Shown in pieces: positions 29,876-40,584 of a stretch of DNA of 64,000 nucleotides (positions within the stretch are counted from its first letter, which is position 1; every line of letters starts with the position of its first letter). The notes beneath the pieces were generated by a model. That model was not told where the DNA came from and did not search any database. It was given only the letters and a program-made list of their open reading frames with translations. The DNA lies in contig NC_068558.1 in NCBI RefSeq assembly GCF_022201045.2, forward strand, positions 15,095,501 through 15,159,500, given 5' to 3'. A program made the translations under genes and the position numbers. This DNA comes from Citrus sinensis (taxonomy: Eukaryota > Streptophyta > Magnoliopsida > Sapindales > Rutaceae).

Positions 29876-32076
29876 ATGATGACGGAGAGGTTCGTATCAC
29901 ATTATAATCAAGTCTCCTGTGCCCTTTTCTTCTTCTACTTCTTCTTGTGTTTTTTTGGTTATTTTCAAGTTGATTGTTCATCATCTTTCCATTACTCATG
30001 TAATAAACAAGTTTTTTTTTCAGTTCTGGGTATTACGCTACATGTAATAAACAAGTTTTTTATCCTAAGACGTATTCTTGGACAGAGGGTACCGACTGCT
30101 GCTCATGGGATGAGGTAACATGTGATAATGTGACAGGAAACGTGATTGGCCTCGACAGCAGTTGCAGCAGGCTTGAAGGCAGCATCGATGACAATAGCAG
30201 CCTCTTCCATCTTTCCCATCTCCAATCTCTCAACCTTGCTTTTAACGATTTTGGCGGTTCTCAAATCTCTCCCGAGATTGGACGGCTAAAGGAATTGACA
30301 TATCTTAACCTCTCTCGTTCCTTTTTCGGTGGCCTACTCCCATATGAAATATCTCACTTGTCCAAACTAACTCATCTTGAACTTTCCCTAAATGAGTGGA
30401 CAATCGAACAAAAAACTTTTGATTTGCTTGTGAGTAACCTAACAAATTTAAGCCTTCTCAATCTCGGAACAACAAACATGTCTTTGATCAAATCTTTTTC
30501 TCTGTTAAACTTGCCTTCAACAATGACATATCTTGATCTCAGTAGTGCTGGTATACAAGGACATTTCCCAGATGAAACTTTTCGTCTTCCAAACCTTCAA
30601 GTACTCTATTTATTTGGAAACGACCAACTCACTGGTTATCTCCCAAACTCTAACTGGAGTAGTCCTCTTAGGAAGTTGCAAATTTCTTTCACTAATTTCG
30701 CAGGTAAAATACCCGATTCAATTGGAAATCTACCGTTCTTGGAGATTGTACATATCGAAGGCTGCAGTTTCACCGGGTCAATTCCATCATCAATTGGAAA
30801 CCTCACTAGAGCTACTGAAATTGTGTTCGCATCAAATTATCTTACTGGCCACCTGCCCCATCATGTAAGTGGACTGTCATATTTAACCACTTTAGACCTT
30901 TCTGGAAACTCTCTACAAGGCAGGGTACCATCCTGGTTGTTCACTCTGCCTTCTTTGGTTTCTCTAGATCTTTCAAATAACATGCTCAATGGTCCTATTA
31001 ATCCATTCCAGTCGCCTAATTCACTACAAGAAGTTCGATTGCAAAAAAATGAGATACATGGCACAATTCCTAGTTCCATCTTTCAACTAGTGAACCTCAC
31101 TTATTTCGATCTTACATCAAACAACTTGAGTGGTACTGTTAAGTTCGACATGTTCTCAAAGTTGGAAAGCCTTCAATATCTTTATCTTTCAAACAACAGC
31201 CTACTCTCATTTACTTCCTCTAGCAATATGGATATCAAATATTCCTTACCTAGTCTACAGGAATTGAATTTATCTAATTGCAATGTCAACCAGTTCCCAC
31301 GTTTCTTGAGAAACTCAGGAAAGTTAACAAGCTTAGACCTCTCCAATGGTAGAATTCATGGTCGAATTTCAAAACATGATTCTGAAGGATGGAAGAATTT
31401 GATTGATCTTCATCTTTCCAACAACTTTCTGACACATGTAGAGCTACATCCATGGCAGGAAATTAAAATTCTTGATCTGCAAAACAACAAAATCCAAGGA
31501 TCAATTCTGGTTCCACCACCTTCAACACAAGTCTTCTTAGTTTCGAACAACAAATTGTCCGGACAGATCCCTCCGTCGATTTGCAGTTTGAGTTCCCTTC
31601 AATATCTTTCCTTATCTCACAACAACTTGAGTGGAACGATTCCTTCATGTCTTGGAAACTTTAGCACTGAGCTGATTATTCTGGACTTGAAGAACAACAG
31701 CCTTGAGGGTCACATCCATGATACATTTGCAAATGCAAGTTCTTTAAGGAGTCTTGACCTTAATAGCAACAAGTTGGAAGGGCCATTACCAAGATCTTTG
31801 GCGAATTGTAACATGCTGGAAGTTGTCAATGTGGGGAACAACATGATAAGTGACACATTTCCGTGTTGGTTGGGATGTCTTCCGAAGCTAAAAATTCTGG
31901 TCTTGAGATCTAATCGATTCTATGGTCCACTATGCAAGTCCAATATTACGTTGCCCTTTCAAGCCCTTCGAATCATTGATCTCTCTCGTAATGAATTCAC
32001 TGGTTTTCTGCCAAGAGCGATCTTTGTAAGTATGGAAGCAATGAAGAATGTGGACCAATTATTAATTGATTTATAA
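29876..32076 (+). pseudogene. RLP-B: truncated, frameshifted RLP paralogue
   Basis: Begins like RLP-A (MMTERFVSHYNQVSC, signal peptide) but after HYS the region encoding the first Cys of the cap is replaced by a second copy of TGTAATAAACAAGTTTTTT. That shifts the frame and leads to a stop at 30116-30118. The original frame reopens from ~30100 and runs through the LRRs to 32052 with only a handful of differences from RLP-A, then ends in a foreign tail (QLLIDL). The equivalent of RLP-A residues ~747-974 is missing: most of the island, the last LRRs, membrane helix and tail. It cannot make a membrane receptor. Because its promoter and long LRR frame persist, it could still be transcribed. Confidence 0.92.
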
Positions 32077-32124
32077 GTATGGAGCCAATTATTAATTGAT
32101 TTATAAATAGAGGATATATTTTCA
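32077..32124. repeat. Short repeat at the RLP-B truncation point
   Basis: CAATTATTAATTGATTTATAA occurs twice around 32055-32106, separated by GTATGGAGC. The second half of that spacer resembles the preceding coding sequence (GTATGGAAGC), suggesting slippage or patch repair where the 3' end was lost. Confidence 0.5.
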
Positions 32125-32888
32125 TGGTGCATTCATTAATTGATAATCGAAATGTGTTGAAATTAAATAAGTAATCAAAATAAGTTGTTTACTTAAAATA
32201 TAGGAATTGAAATTGGAACGAATTGTACTCTCATTCATGTGTTTATTTTATTTTGAAATTGAAAGAAATTGTTGTAAGTTACTAATATATTATTTGTTAA
32301 TTGTTGCACTTAGTATTATTTGCATCTATTATAATAATAACAATAACAAGAATAAAAATAATAAAAAAATGAATAATAATAATAATAATAATTTAACAGT
32401 AATAAATACAATGATGATGATGATAATTAATAAAACTTACAATTCACCTAAAATATGCATAAATGATTAAAATGGTAGTGGAACCCACCTGATTTTTGCA
32501 TTATTTTAGTTGGGCTGTAAGTTATATTAATTGTAACTTAGCAAAACCTTAATAATAATAATAATAATAAATATTGAGGGATATATTTGTAAATATTACA
32601 AATTTTCTAAGCATTTTCATAAATTCTGTAAGGATCAAAATGTAAAAGAAATATTACTTGGTTGAGGTAATTTGGAGAATATGAAAATTTAATGGGAGTA
32701 AAATGGTAGTTCTGGGAATGGAAATTTCATTCTCAATCCCCTTGAGAATCAAGTTCCTATTCTCAAATTGTAAAATTTGTGGGTTCCACATACTTGATTT
32801 TCATTCCCCCTTCTCTTTTAATTAGTAAATACTCTCAATTATTTTGATTTTGAATTTCAATTTTCCCAATTTTAAAGTAAACACACCA
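32125..32888. mobile_element. PIF/Harbinger-like MITE, copy 3
   Basis: Left end TGGTGCATTCAT and right end, reversed, TGGTGTGTTTAC match the two MITEs at 117 and 7137. TTA follows on the right (32889-32891); TCA stands on the left (32122-32124), probably TTA with a mutation. The interior has AAT/ATA triplet tracts and no coding capacity. It lies only ~50 bp after the RLP-B truncation. Confidence 0.65.
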
Positions 32889-32891
32889 TTA

Positions 32892-33325
32892 CATACTTGT
32901 GCATATGATATGTAATGCCAAATATAAAAATATCCTACTCTTTGGATTTGCTTGAATCGAGATTGCTCTTTTAAGTCCATACTGTGAAACAAGGTAAAAA
33001 ACAAAACCATTAATGCGAACACCTTTTAGTAACAGAATTAAAAAAAAAAAAATGGAACTTAACCCGGTCATCCAGTTAGCCACTACTTTTTTCTATTTTT
33101 CTCATTAATCCTTGCATTCGTTGGATTTCAGTCAACAAATGATATTGGCCGGCTGAAAGATAGTTCGTGAAACTCAGCCGCGGCCGTCTCTCGTATTTAT
33201 TCCATCGTATGCTTTCTTTCACGCCATTTGGAGGATAATGCATTTCATGGAATTTTTTTTTATTTTTGTCCATTGCATTCCATTTCATGCATTTCAGAAA
33301 ATGTTAAATGTATCATTTAAATCAA
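32892..33325. other. RLP-C upstream region
   Basis: From ~33110 it matches the upstream regions of the other RLPs (GATATTGGCCGGCTGAAAG, then ATGCATTTCATGGAATTTTT). No gene recognised. Confidence 0.5.
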
Positions 33326-33327
33326 TC

Positions 33328-33406
33328 TTTGACCAACTCGCAACACGCCCGGCCCGGAAATGAAACATAAAAGCTAAAGATACAGTCCTTGGAATTCATA
33401 TAAACA
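33328..33406 (+). promoter_or_regulatory. RLP-C core promoter: W-box and TATA
   Basis: TTTGACC at about 33328-33335 and CATATAAAC at ~33398-33406, ~78 bp before the ATG. Spacing and sequence match the upstream TATA of RLP-B. The ATG context ACCATGG is strong. Confidence 0.5.
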
Positions 33407-33482
33407 CTCATCCACCCGCCTCTCAACAATTAGACATATGATAAGTAATTGTCACGTTTCTTTGCATTAATTCTTAGAAACC

Positions 33483-36391
33483 ATGGAGAGGTTCATATGG
33501 CATTATAACAAAGTCTCCTGCACTCTCTTATTCTTCTACTTCCTTTTGCTTGGTTATAGTTTTCAAGTTGATTGTTCATCACCTTTCCATCACTTTTCTT
33601 TTAAAACAACTCATTCCTGCCCTCCCGAACAAAGTTTGGCTTTGCTTCAATTTAAAAATAACACTTCCGTCAGATCAGCGAATTACTCTTTTTGCAATGA
33701 AGAAAATTCTTCTCCTAAGACGAACTCTTGGACGGAGGGTACCGATTGTTGCTCATGGGATGGAGTAACGTGTGATAATGTGACTGGAAACGTGATCGGC
33801 CTCGACCTTTATAGCAACTGCAGTTGGCTTTTAGGTACCATCGATGACAATAGCACCCTCTTTCATCTTTCCCATCTCCAATCCCTCAACCTTGCTTATA
33901 GCAATTTCCTCGGTTCTCAACTCTCTCCGGAGTTTGGACGGCTGAAGGAATTGACATATCTTAACCTCTCGGCTTCTAATTTTGGTGGTCTAGTCCCTCA
34001 TGAAATGTCCCACTTGTCCAAACTAACTCATCTTGACCTTTCCTTCTGTGTCTTGACAATCGAACAAAGAACTTTTGATTTGCTTGCGAGTAACCTTACA
34101 AAGTTAAGTCTTCTCCATCTGGGAGCGACAAACATGTCTTTGATCAAACCTTTTTCTCTGTTAAACTTGTCTTCAACAATGACGGATCTCGATCTGGGTG
34201 GTACTAGGATTAAAGGAAATTTCCCAGATGACATTTTTCGTCTTCCAAATCTTCAAATACTCTTTTTAAACCTAAACAGTCAACTCACTGGCTATCTCCC
34301 GAAGTCTAATTGGAGTAGTCCTCTTAGGGAGTTGGATCTTCTCTCAGTAATTTCTTAGGTGAAATACCATATTCAATTGGAAATCTATTTTTCTTGGAGG
34401 TTTTAGATATTGGATTCTGCAATTTCACTGGGTCAATTCCAACATCAATCGGAAACCTTACCAGAGCTACTGAAATTGCGTTCGCATCAAATCATTTTAC
34501 GGGCCAACTGCCTCATCATGTAAGTGGATTGTCTTATTTAACCACTTTCGACCTTTCTGGAAACTATTTCCAAGGCGGAGTACCATCTTGGTTGTTCACT
34601 CTGCCTTCCTTGCTTTCTATAGATCTTTCAAAGAACATGCTTAATGGTCCTATTGATCTATTCCAGTTGCCTAATTCACTACAAGATGTTCGTTTGGAAG
34701 AAAATGAGATCCGTGGTACAATTCCTAATTCCACCTTTCAATTAGTGAACCTCACTATTCTCGATCTTTCATCAAATAATTTGAGTGGCGCAATCAGATT
34801 CGACCAGTTCTCAAAGTTAAAAAAGCTTCAATTTCTTGATCTTTCAAATAACAGCCTACTTTCATTTACCTCTTCTGCCAATATCAGTATCAAATATTCA
34901 TTACCTAGTCTTAAGGTATTGCGTTTCGCTTATTGCAATATCACTGAGTTCCCAGGTTTCTTGAGAAACTCAGAGGAGTTGTACCTCTTAGACCTTTCCA
35001 ACAACAGAATTCAAGGTCGGATTTCGAAATCTGATTCTCCAGGATGGAAGAGTTTGATTGATCTTGATCTTTCTAACAATTTTATGACGCATATAGAGCT
35101 ACATCCATGGATGAATATCACCACCCTTGATCTGCGAAACAACAGAATCCAAGGATCAATTCTGGTTCCACCACCTTCAACAAAAGTCTTGTTAGTTTCA
35201 AACAATAAATTGTCCGGAAAGATCCCTCCATCTATTTGCAGCTTGAGTTCCCTTCAATATCTTTCCTTATCTGACAACAATTTGAGCGGAACAATTCCAC
35301 CATGTCTTGGAAACTTTAGCACTGAGCTGATTACTCTGCACTTGAAGAACAACAGCCTTGAGGGTCACATCCATGATACTTTTGCAAATGCAAGTCATTT
35401 AAGGAGTCTTGACCTTAATAGCAACAAATTAGAAGGGCCATTACCAAGATCTCTGGCTAAATGTATTAAGCTGGAAGTTGTCAATGTGGGGAAAAACATG
35501 ATTAGTGACTCATTTCCATGCTGGTTGGGATCACTTCATGAGCTAAAAATTCTTGTCTTGAGGTCTAATCGATTCTATGGTCCACTATGCAACTCCAATA
35601 TTACATTTCCCTTTCAAGCCCTTCGAATCATTGATCTCTCTCATAATGAATTCACTGGTTTTCTACCAAGAAGGATTTTTCCTAGTATGGAAGCAATGAA
35701 GAATGTGGACGAACAGGGAAGACTTGAATATATGGGTGGAGCCTTCTATGACGAGTCCATAACGGTGGCAATGCAAGGACATGATTTTCAATTGCAAAAG
35801 ATCTTAGTCATGTTTAGAGCAATGGATTTTTCAAGAAATCGGTTCCACGGAGAGATTCCTGAAGTACTAGGAAACTTTAAATCACTCAAAGTGCTCAACC
35901 TTTCACACAATAGCCTGACAGGTAACATTCCGGTCTCCTTTGAGAATATGACAGCACTTGAATCATTGGACCTCTCTTTCAACAAGCTTGATGGAAGAAT
36001 CCCAGAGCAGTTGTTAAGCGTTACAGCCCTTGCCTTGTTAAATCTTTCATATAACCGGCTTTGGGGACGCATTCCTCGAGGCAATCAATTTAACACATTT
36101 GAAAATGATTCCTATATAGGGAACATTCATTTGTGTGGAGAGCCCTTGACTGTGAGATGTAGCAATGACGGCCTGCCAGAAGCACTTCCTTTGGCTTCTT
36201 CTGATCACGACGAAACTGCTAGCCGGTTTGATTGGAAAATGGCGAAGATGGGGTATGCGTCTGGACTAGTGATTGGATTGTCCATTGGATACATGGTATT
36301 CTCAACTGGAAAACCACAATGGTTTGTGCGTATGGTTGAAGGAGACCAGCAGAAGAATGTTAGAAGAGCAAGACGAAGACATAGGAGGTAA
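33483..36391 (+). pseudogene. RLP-C: RLP gene with a single 1-bp frameshift
   Basis: The reading runs 33483-34358 and 34394-36391 in frames differing by one base. The break lies near 34340, in an LRR whose DNA otherwise aligns with RLP-A; one base appears missing just after GGATCTT. Every receptor part is present across the two frames: signal peptide, cap Cys motifs (TDCCSWDGVTCDN), LRRs, island (VAMQGHD), HLCGEPL, transmembrane helix (GYASGLVIGLSIGYMVFS) and basic tail. There is no splice site pair that would explain the shift. Either the gene died very recently or this is an assembly error or a null allele. If the base is real elsewhere, it is a normal ~970-residue RLP. It differs from RLP-A at many positions along its length. 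Confidence 0.9.
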
Positions 36392-36579
36392 AGAAATAAG
36401 TGAAAGTCGTCCTTTACTTATAAGCCTGGTGAGAGGTTAAATTGTATGTATATTGTTGTTTCTTGTCGTAGCAGAATCAACAGTTATGTATGACGTTTAG
36501 GCATTAGCTCCTCATATAAAATTCATCCTTTCCTTAACTAGTAAAGCTAAAAAGAAGGGCATAATATGCATGTAGCTTA

Positions 36580-37030
36580 CTCCTATTCGATTACTCCTCC
36601 AAAAATATATTGTGATAAAATACCAACAAAATAATATGTACACCCTGGGATTGCAATATTATAAATTGAGTAAATCTAGTTGGGTTTATAGTTCTTTTTA
36701 TCACTAATTTTTTTCCCCAAATATGAACGTGCAGATCCAAATGGCCCCCAAAGCATCATCCATCATTATAATACAATACGAAGCCAGAAAAGAACTTCCA
36801 AATAGCCTTGCAGTTCAACTTGAACAAATCTATAAGAGAAAGATCGACAACTATAGAAATCAGCTTCCTCTTGCTGCCACTTTCCATCATCAAAGTTTTT
36901 AGTGTAGCCCAAAATATCATGGTTGAAGTTGAGATTCGTTTTAGCAATATCTGATGATGAAATTGATGAGATCCCACAAAGTTTTTGGTGTAGCCCAAAA
37001 TGTTGGTGCGGAACCAGAAGCAGTCCATCA
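36580..37030 (-). repeat. RLP-C 3' flank shared with the window's left edge
   Basis: Matches 1-116 and 1061-1400. On the minus strand it carries SSDIAKTNLNFNHDI then NFDDGK, the better-preserved copy of the unknown small-protein fragment at 1230-1460. The motif ...GSHQFHHQILLK... is shared in another frame, reflecting DNA similarity. No full gene could be built. Confidence 0.55.
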
Positions 37031-37364
37031 AGAAAGTTAGTTTCGAAGATCAAGATTGGAAATTTTATACCATGAGTTTTGCCAAATATATATCGAAACA
37101 ATTTGGGAAAGATTCGGATAATAAGAGACACTCTTCCATCCCTTTTGGAATTGAGGCTTCTGAAAACAGGTTAGGATTTTATCTACAAATATTGTTGAAT
37201 GTACTTCTAAAAACTTTACTGAATGGTTTTACGTAGTTTTATTTGACTGGTCATCGGAGGATCAAACAATCAATTTGTGCTTTTATCAACCCTACTGCCT
37301 TCTTAAAAATAAAACATATAAGACATTAATAAGAGCCAGGGAGGTAGACTGTTGAACGCAGCAT

Positions 37365-37870
37365 CAGACCAACACAACAAAGAACTTTAGAGATCAAGGT
37401 GCTTGTGGCTTTTAATTCACTGTCTTTATCATAAACTAGAATCACCAAATTAGGAAGACAATCAGATGAGTAAGGCAAACATCAAATCCAGCCGCATAAT
37501 TTCTTAACCACCAGCAGCTGATGAGAGCTGGGCAGTAATGGGCATAGGATCTGTCATGCAACTTTGTTTCTTCATGGTCCTCCTTTCAACAAATGTGTAA
37601 GCAAGAAAAGAAATGGCTAAAGCAAATGACGTCTTACTCGTCCAAGAAATGTTAAGTTTTATTCAGGAATTTCATCGAACACCATGCGTGCGCTCAACTG
37701 AGTCATTACAGAGATTCCATGAAAATTGATTTATATCAAAGAAATCTCTTGACTAACCTAGAAAAAGTTAGTCCCAAAACAGTGATGAACACTCTCGCGG
37801 GTTCAAGTGTGGGTATTATCAATCTTGCAAACTTCAAAGTCTTTAATATTTGACTCGGAGATACACGATG
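37365..37870. repeat. Third, partial copy of the RLP-unit spacer
   Basis: Matches 16425-16930 and 27435-27850 (AGACAATCAGATGAGTAAGGC, CAAACATCAAATCCAGCC, TGGGTATTATCAATCTT). The match stops at ~37870, before the LRR fragment present in the other two copies, so this is where the duplicated cluster ends. Confidence 0.7.
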
Positions 37871-38741
37871 TTTGTAAATCTCGTATTACTTCAGAAAATT
37901 AACACAAGTCTTTCAAAATTTGCCCCTGTATATATACCATGGAAACCCTTTAACTATTATGTGGCTAATGGGGAACGTTGTGACGTGTCAGTCTTTCATC
38001 TGGAGACTTGACCTGTGGATTTCATGACACAGATAGTATTTTTTTTTTAAATTTAAATACATCTAAAATTAATCTGAATTCTAAATATCACAGGGAATGA
38101 TATGTTTATTTTTTATCAGAATTGTTAATAATAAATGTTAAGTTGTTCACTTTTTTTAATTTAAAAAATTTTAAAAATTTATATTTTTATATTTATATCC
38201 TTACAAATTATAAACATTAAAAAAATAATAAACATGTAAAGAATTTAAATAAAGTAATATATTATCATTACTTAAATCATTTTTAATTGAATACAATCTT
38301 TTATGAAAAATATTCGTAAAAAATTATGGAGATAAATAATGCTAATTTGAAGAAGAAAATGAAAAGACAAGAATACTAATAGTATGCCACTATATTATCA
38401 CAAGTTATAAAAATAGGTAATAATACTAATTACTAATTTTTATTTAGGTAATGATAAAAATTAATTAAGTATATAAGGATATTTTATAGAATATCTTTTA
38501 ATGATATTATTCATATTTTTTATATTAAATACTAAGCTAAAAATGTTAGCTTAATAACTTTTTTTTTTATTTTAAAGGTAAGGGGGTGGGCAAGCCTAAA
38601 TATATTTTTTACCTCACTTACCACCTCCAAGAATTGAACCCGGGTTCTAGTAGAGGCTACAACTACACTGAATTATATAATGACTAAAGATTATTATTAA
38701 GTTGAAAGATAGACAAATTTAATGACTTAATTGATTGAAAT
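37871..38741. other. Spacer with a possible SINE-like fragment
   Basis: Mostly AT-rich sequence. At ~38575-38665 the minus strand has a B-box-like GGTTCAATTCT beside CCCGGGTTC and a GGTGGTAAGTGAGG block, which could be a tRNA-derived retroposon fragment. No target duplications were found, so this is weak. Confidence 0.3.
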
Positions 38742-38750
38742 TAAGTTAAT

Positions 38751-39759
38751 GGGATATTATCATTTTTCTACTAAAGGTATTCTGACACATCATGTTAATA
38801 CCACAATTTGGTAAAACCATCAATTTACACCAAACGTTTAAATTGTTAGCATTTTCCCACCATTCCGTTAAAATTCAGTTAATATGTAACGGAAAATTTA
38901 TAAAAAGTCAATTTTACCCCTGGAGCGTAAAAGACCATATAATTATCACACGAATTTAGTGGATGGGTTTTTTATTCACATCCAAATAATCTTTAGGAGA
39001 AAATTAAAAAAAAAAATGGATTGGGTCCTCTGGTTAGGGCAAATTAAGAATTGGAAATTTTGGAGCGAAATGCCATAGGATTTAATTTTTTGAGGGGTGC
39101 TTAATAAAAAGTATGTTAATTTTGAGGTAAGATATTAAACTTTTAAAATGAGAGGGACCAAATAATATTTAGTTGAATAAACCTTTTTTCGATCCTTTTC
39201 ACACGGAAAAAAATATTTATTTTTAAAATTTTTTTAAAACTCAGACTATTACATTAACATGATAATTATATTAGTTTTTATTATTTTAAATTTTACTCTC
39301 ACAACCATCAAACAATTCAAAATCTTTTAAGAAAATACCACATAATGCTAAGTAAGTGAATTAACATTCTCAAATGAGCGATCAACTAGAGTTTTAAATC
39401 TAAGTCACTTGTTGGTTAACTAAAACTTTGATTAAGTAAATACTTAAATATAATTTCTTAAATGACATAATTTTGTAGTTTGATTAATATTTTAATCTTA
39501 AATCACATAAAACTCAACTTGTTACTGAGATAAAGCAAAAGTTCAATTTTATAAGCTCAAGGTTAATTACATGGTCTTTTATGCTCCATGGGTAAAATTG
39601 ATCTTTTATAAATTTTTCATTACATATTAACTGAATTTTAACGGAATAATGAGAAAATGCTAATAGTTTAAACGTTTGGTAGTAAATTAATGGTTTTACC
39701 AAATCGTGGTACTAACATAATGTGTCAGAATACCTTTAGCGGGAAAATGATAATATCCC
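38751..39759. mobile_element. Mutator-like MITE with ~205-bp inverted repeats
   Basis: Left 38751-38958 and right 39555-39759 are long inverted repeats, beginning GGGATATTATCATTTTTCTA on the left and GGGATATTATCATTTTCCCG on the right (reversed). An exact 9-bp duplication TAAGTTAAT flanks them (38742-38750 and 39760-39768). Long TIRs plus a 9-bp duplication are the signature of Mutator-like elements. The 600-bp interior has no coding capacity, so it is non-autonomous. The exact duplication argues for fairly recent insertion. Confidence 0.88.
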
Positions 39760-39953
39760 TAAGTTAATTAAACTACAAATAATCCTATAATCTCTTAATG
39801 AGAAGTTATCACGTGGTGATCTCTTACTAATTCCTTACATGATGTAACACATAAATATTGTACTATTTAGCTTATAATATTAATACAAATTAATCTCAAA
39901 ATTTGTAAAAAAATGAATTAAACTTATAATTTTAAAACTCAACTTAATACTAA

Positions 39954-40313
39954 GGCTCCGTTTGGTACAGCTTATTAAATAGAGCTTATAACAGTAGAGC
40001 TTATAGCAGTAGAGCTTATACCAATAGAGTTTTTGGATAAAAAGTCATTGGGTGTTTGGTTGTCAATAAAAAACGCACTTTTAAACCATTAAACTGTGTG
40101 ATACTTTTTATATTATATATTTTTAGAAAAGCTTTATAACCTCTATTCTCAAAAGTTCAAATTTTGGGCTTTTACTAGTAGAGGTAAATTAGTTTATTTA
40201 AGCTAAAAAAACTCTACTAAAAAAATAACCAAACACTATAAAATTTTTTAAAAAGTATTTATACGATTAAATAAACTCTTATGGCTCTTAAATAAGCCAT
40301 ATCAAACAGACAC
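39954..40313. mobile_element. Tourist-like MITE upstream of SOUL gene
   Basis: TIRs GGCTCCGTTTGGTACAGCTT and, reversed, GTGTCTGTTTGATATGGCTT, flanked by TAA on both sides (39951-39953 and 40314-40316). It is 360 bp long with GAGCTTATA repeats near the left end. It ends 271 bp before the start codon of the SOUL gene and may lie within its promoter region. Confidence 0.75.
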
Positions 40314-40438
40314 TAAATCTAATTGTTTGATTAAAAAGGTTGCAAACAGTAAAAGTCAGCCTTATCATCAAGACCCATTTGGTCAGCATTTTTCCATAAA
40401 TTTCGATTTTTCGATAAATTAAAAATGAAAAGAGTTAC

Positions 40439-40448
40439 GACACGTGTC
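40439..40448 (+). promoter_or_regulatory. G-box/ABRE palindrome of the SOUL gene
   Basis: GACACGTGTC is a perfect 10-bp palindrome containing the CACGTG G-box and the ACGTGTC ABRE core, 137 bp before the start codon. bZIP/bHLH binding is inferred from the motif only. Confidence 0.5.
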
Positions 40449-40584
40449 TTCACATGAACCTCAAGAAAATCATCAGTTCAAAAACACGAACACTGTGGGT
40501 GATAAATATTTTTGCGTTGAGGCATTACTCATCCATTATCCTCACCATCGAGCACCCAGAAGTCTCTCCACTAAAAAAACAAAA

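Noticed and set aside
33483..36391. RLP-C as two genes, or as a gene with a tiny intron at ~34340-34393
   Set aside because: Neither half alone has a full receptor layout. The DNA aligns with RLP-A through the gap apart from one base, and no GT/AG pair restores the frame.
38575..38690. tRNA gene suggested by CCCGGGTTC / GGTTCAATTCT
   Set aside because: No A-box at the right distance and no cloverleaf arms; at most a retroposon fragment.
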